Of a DNA stretch of 64,000 nucleotides, positions 63,908 to 64,000 are shown piece after piece. Below the pieces are notes generated by a model. It did not search any database. It was not told where the DNA came from and saw nothing but the letters and a program-made list of their open reading frames with translations. Source of the stretch: UBA1181 sp045226255. GTDB lineage: Bacteria > Bacteroidota > Bacteroidia > Bacteroidales > Paludibacteraceae. Each line of letters starts with the position of its first letter. Position 1 is the stretch's first letter. The stretch lies in the NCBI GenBank assembly GCA_045226255.1, contig JBGVCG010000003.1:178039-242038 (forward strand), read 5' to 3'. Both the position numbers and the translations under genes were made by a program.

Positions 63908-64000
63908 ATGAAAAGTTTGAAAATATTTGTGATCATGGGCTTGATGCTCCTCTTCGGTGGCACATGCTTCGCCCAACAAGAGGAAGAATTCCAAAGAGAT
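63908..64000 (+). CDS. Secreted protein, N-terminal fragment at the window edge
   Basis: From the ATG at 63908 the frame is open to the edge (31 codons). It encodes a clear signal peptide (KIFVIMGLMLLFGGTCFAQ) followed by acidic residues. It starts 48 bases after the RHS-like gene, so it probably belongs to the same operon. The product cannot be told from this fragment. Confidence 0.75.
   Translation, partial: MKSLKIFVIMGLMLLFGGTCFAQQEEEFQRD

Noticed and set aside
61058..63994. A 978-codon open frame on the minus strand opposite the RHS-type gene
   Set aside because: The plus-strand product has a signal peptide and family-like regions, and the minus frame gives low-complexity Arg/His/Ile-rich protein with no motif. 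It is a codon-use shadow.

Overview
The window reads as a chromosomal segment of a Bacteroidota bacterium, most likely Bacteroidales. Promoters match the Bacteroidota form (TTTG or TTG, 19-20 bases, then TAnnTTTG) and Shine-Dalgarno sequences are scarce. Several proteins carry type IX secretion (T9SS) sorting domains of type A or type B, one beside a PorP/SprF-like partner. DUF3109, a bacterial GH3 enzyme and an SGNH/SGNH/MBOAT O-acylation set fit the same phylum. I cannot assign a genus.

Layout. Positions 1-9770 (minus) are one unfinished giant secreted protein of more than 3256 codons, built of Ig-like repeats and running off the left edge. Positions 10176-20530 hold housekeeping genes: a PfkB sugar/nucleoside kinase, tRNA-Asn, DNA polymerase III alpha (dnaE), a thioredoxin with a small membrane protein and a sirtuin, a GH3 acyl-adenylating enzyme coupled to a HAD hydrolase, a hexapeptide acetyltransferase, and tRNA-Asp. 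Positions 20743-25672 are a three-gene SGNH/SGNH/MBOAT operon. PRPP synthetase and a SNF2 helicase follow (26014-29986). Next come a translationally coupled pair of secreted proteins (30394-32765), a solitary Vsr-like endonuclease (32816-33340), and a 1721-residue beta-helix protein with a T9SS type A domain (33493-38658, minus). A second, identical tRNA-Asn and a minus-strand group (metallo-beta-lactamase-fold hydrolase, acyltransferase, CE2-like esterase lipoprotein) fill 39444-42288. A DUF3109 protein and an M16 peptidase lie at 42462-44287.

The right third (44606-64000, plus) is a surface-protein locus. It holds a 1682-residue Ig/PKD protein with a type B sorting domain, its PorP/SprF partner, a 2380-residue Ig/PA14 protein with no visible sorting domain, an 1832-residue secreted protein with an RHS-type N-terminus, and the first 31 codons of another secreted protein.

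The strongest observations are these. The left-edge giant and the protein at 44606 share an N-terminal architecture, so they are paralogous surface proteins about 35 kb apart. The beta-helix protein holds a near-identical tandem duplication of about 349 residues. The 2380-residue protein repeats its own N-terminal domain in the middle. All three tRNA genes carry the same 11-base promoter/start sequence. Two genes (SNF2 and vsr) start right after a terminator. These are readings of the sequence by eye; no searches were run.
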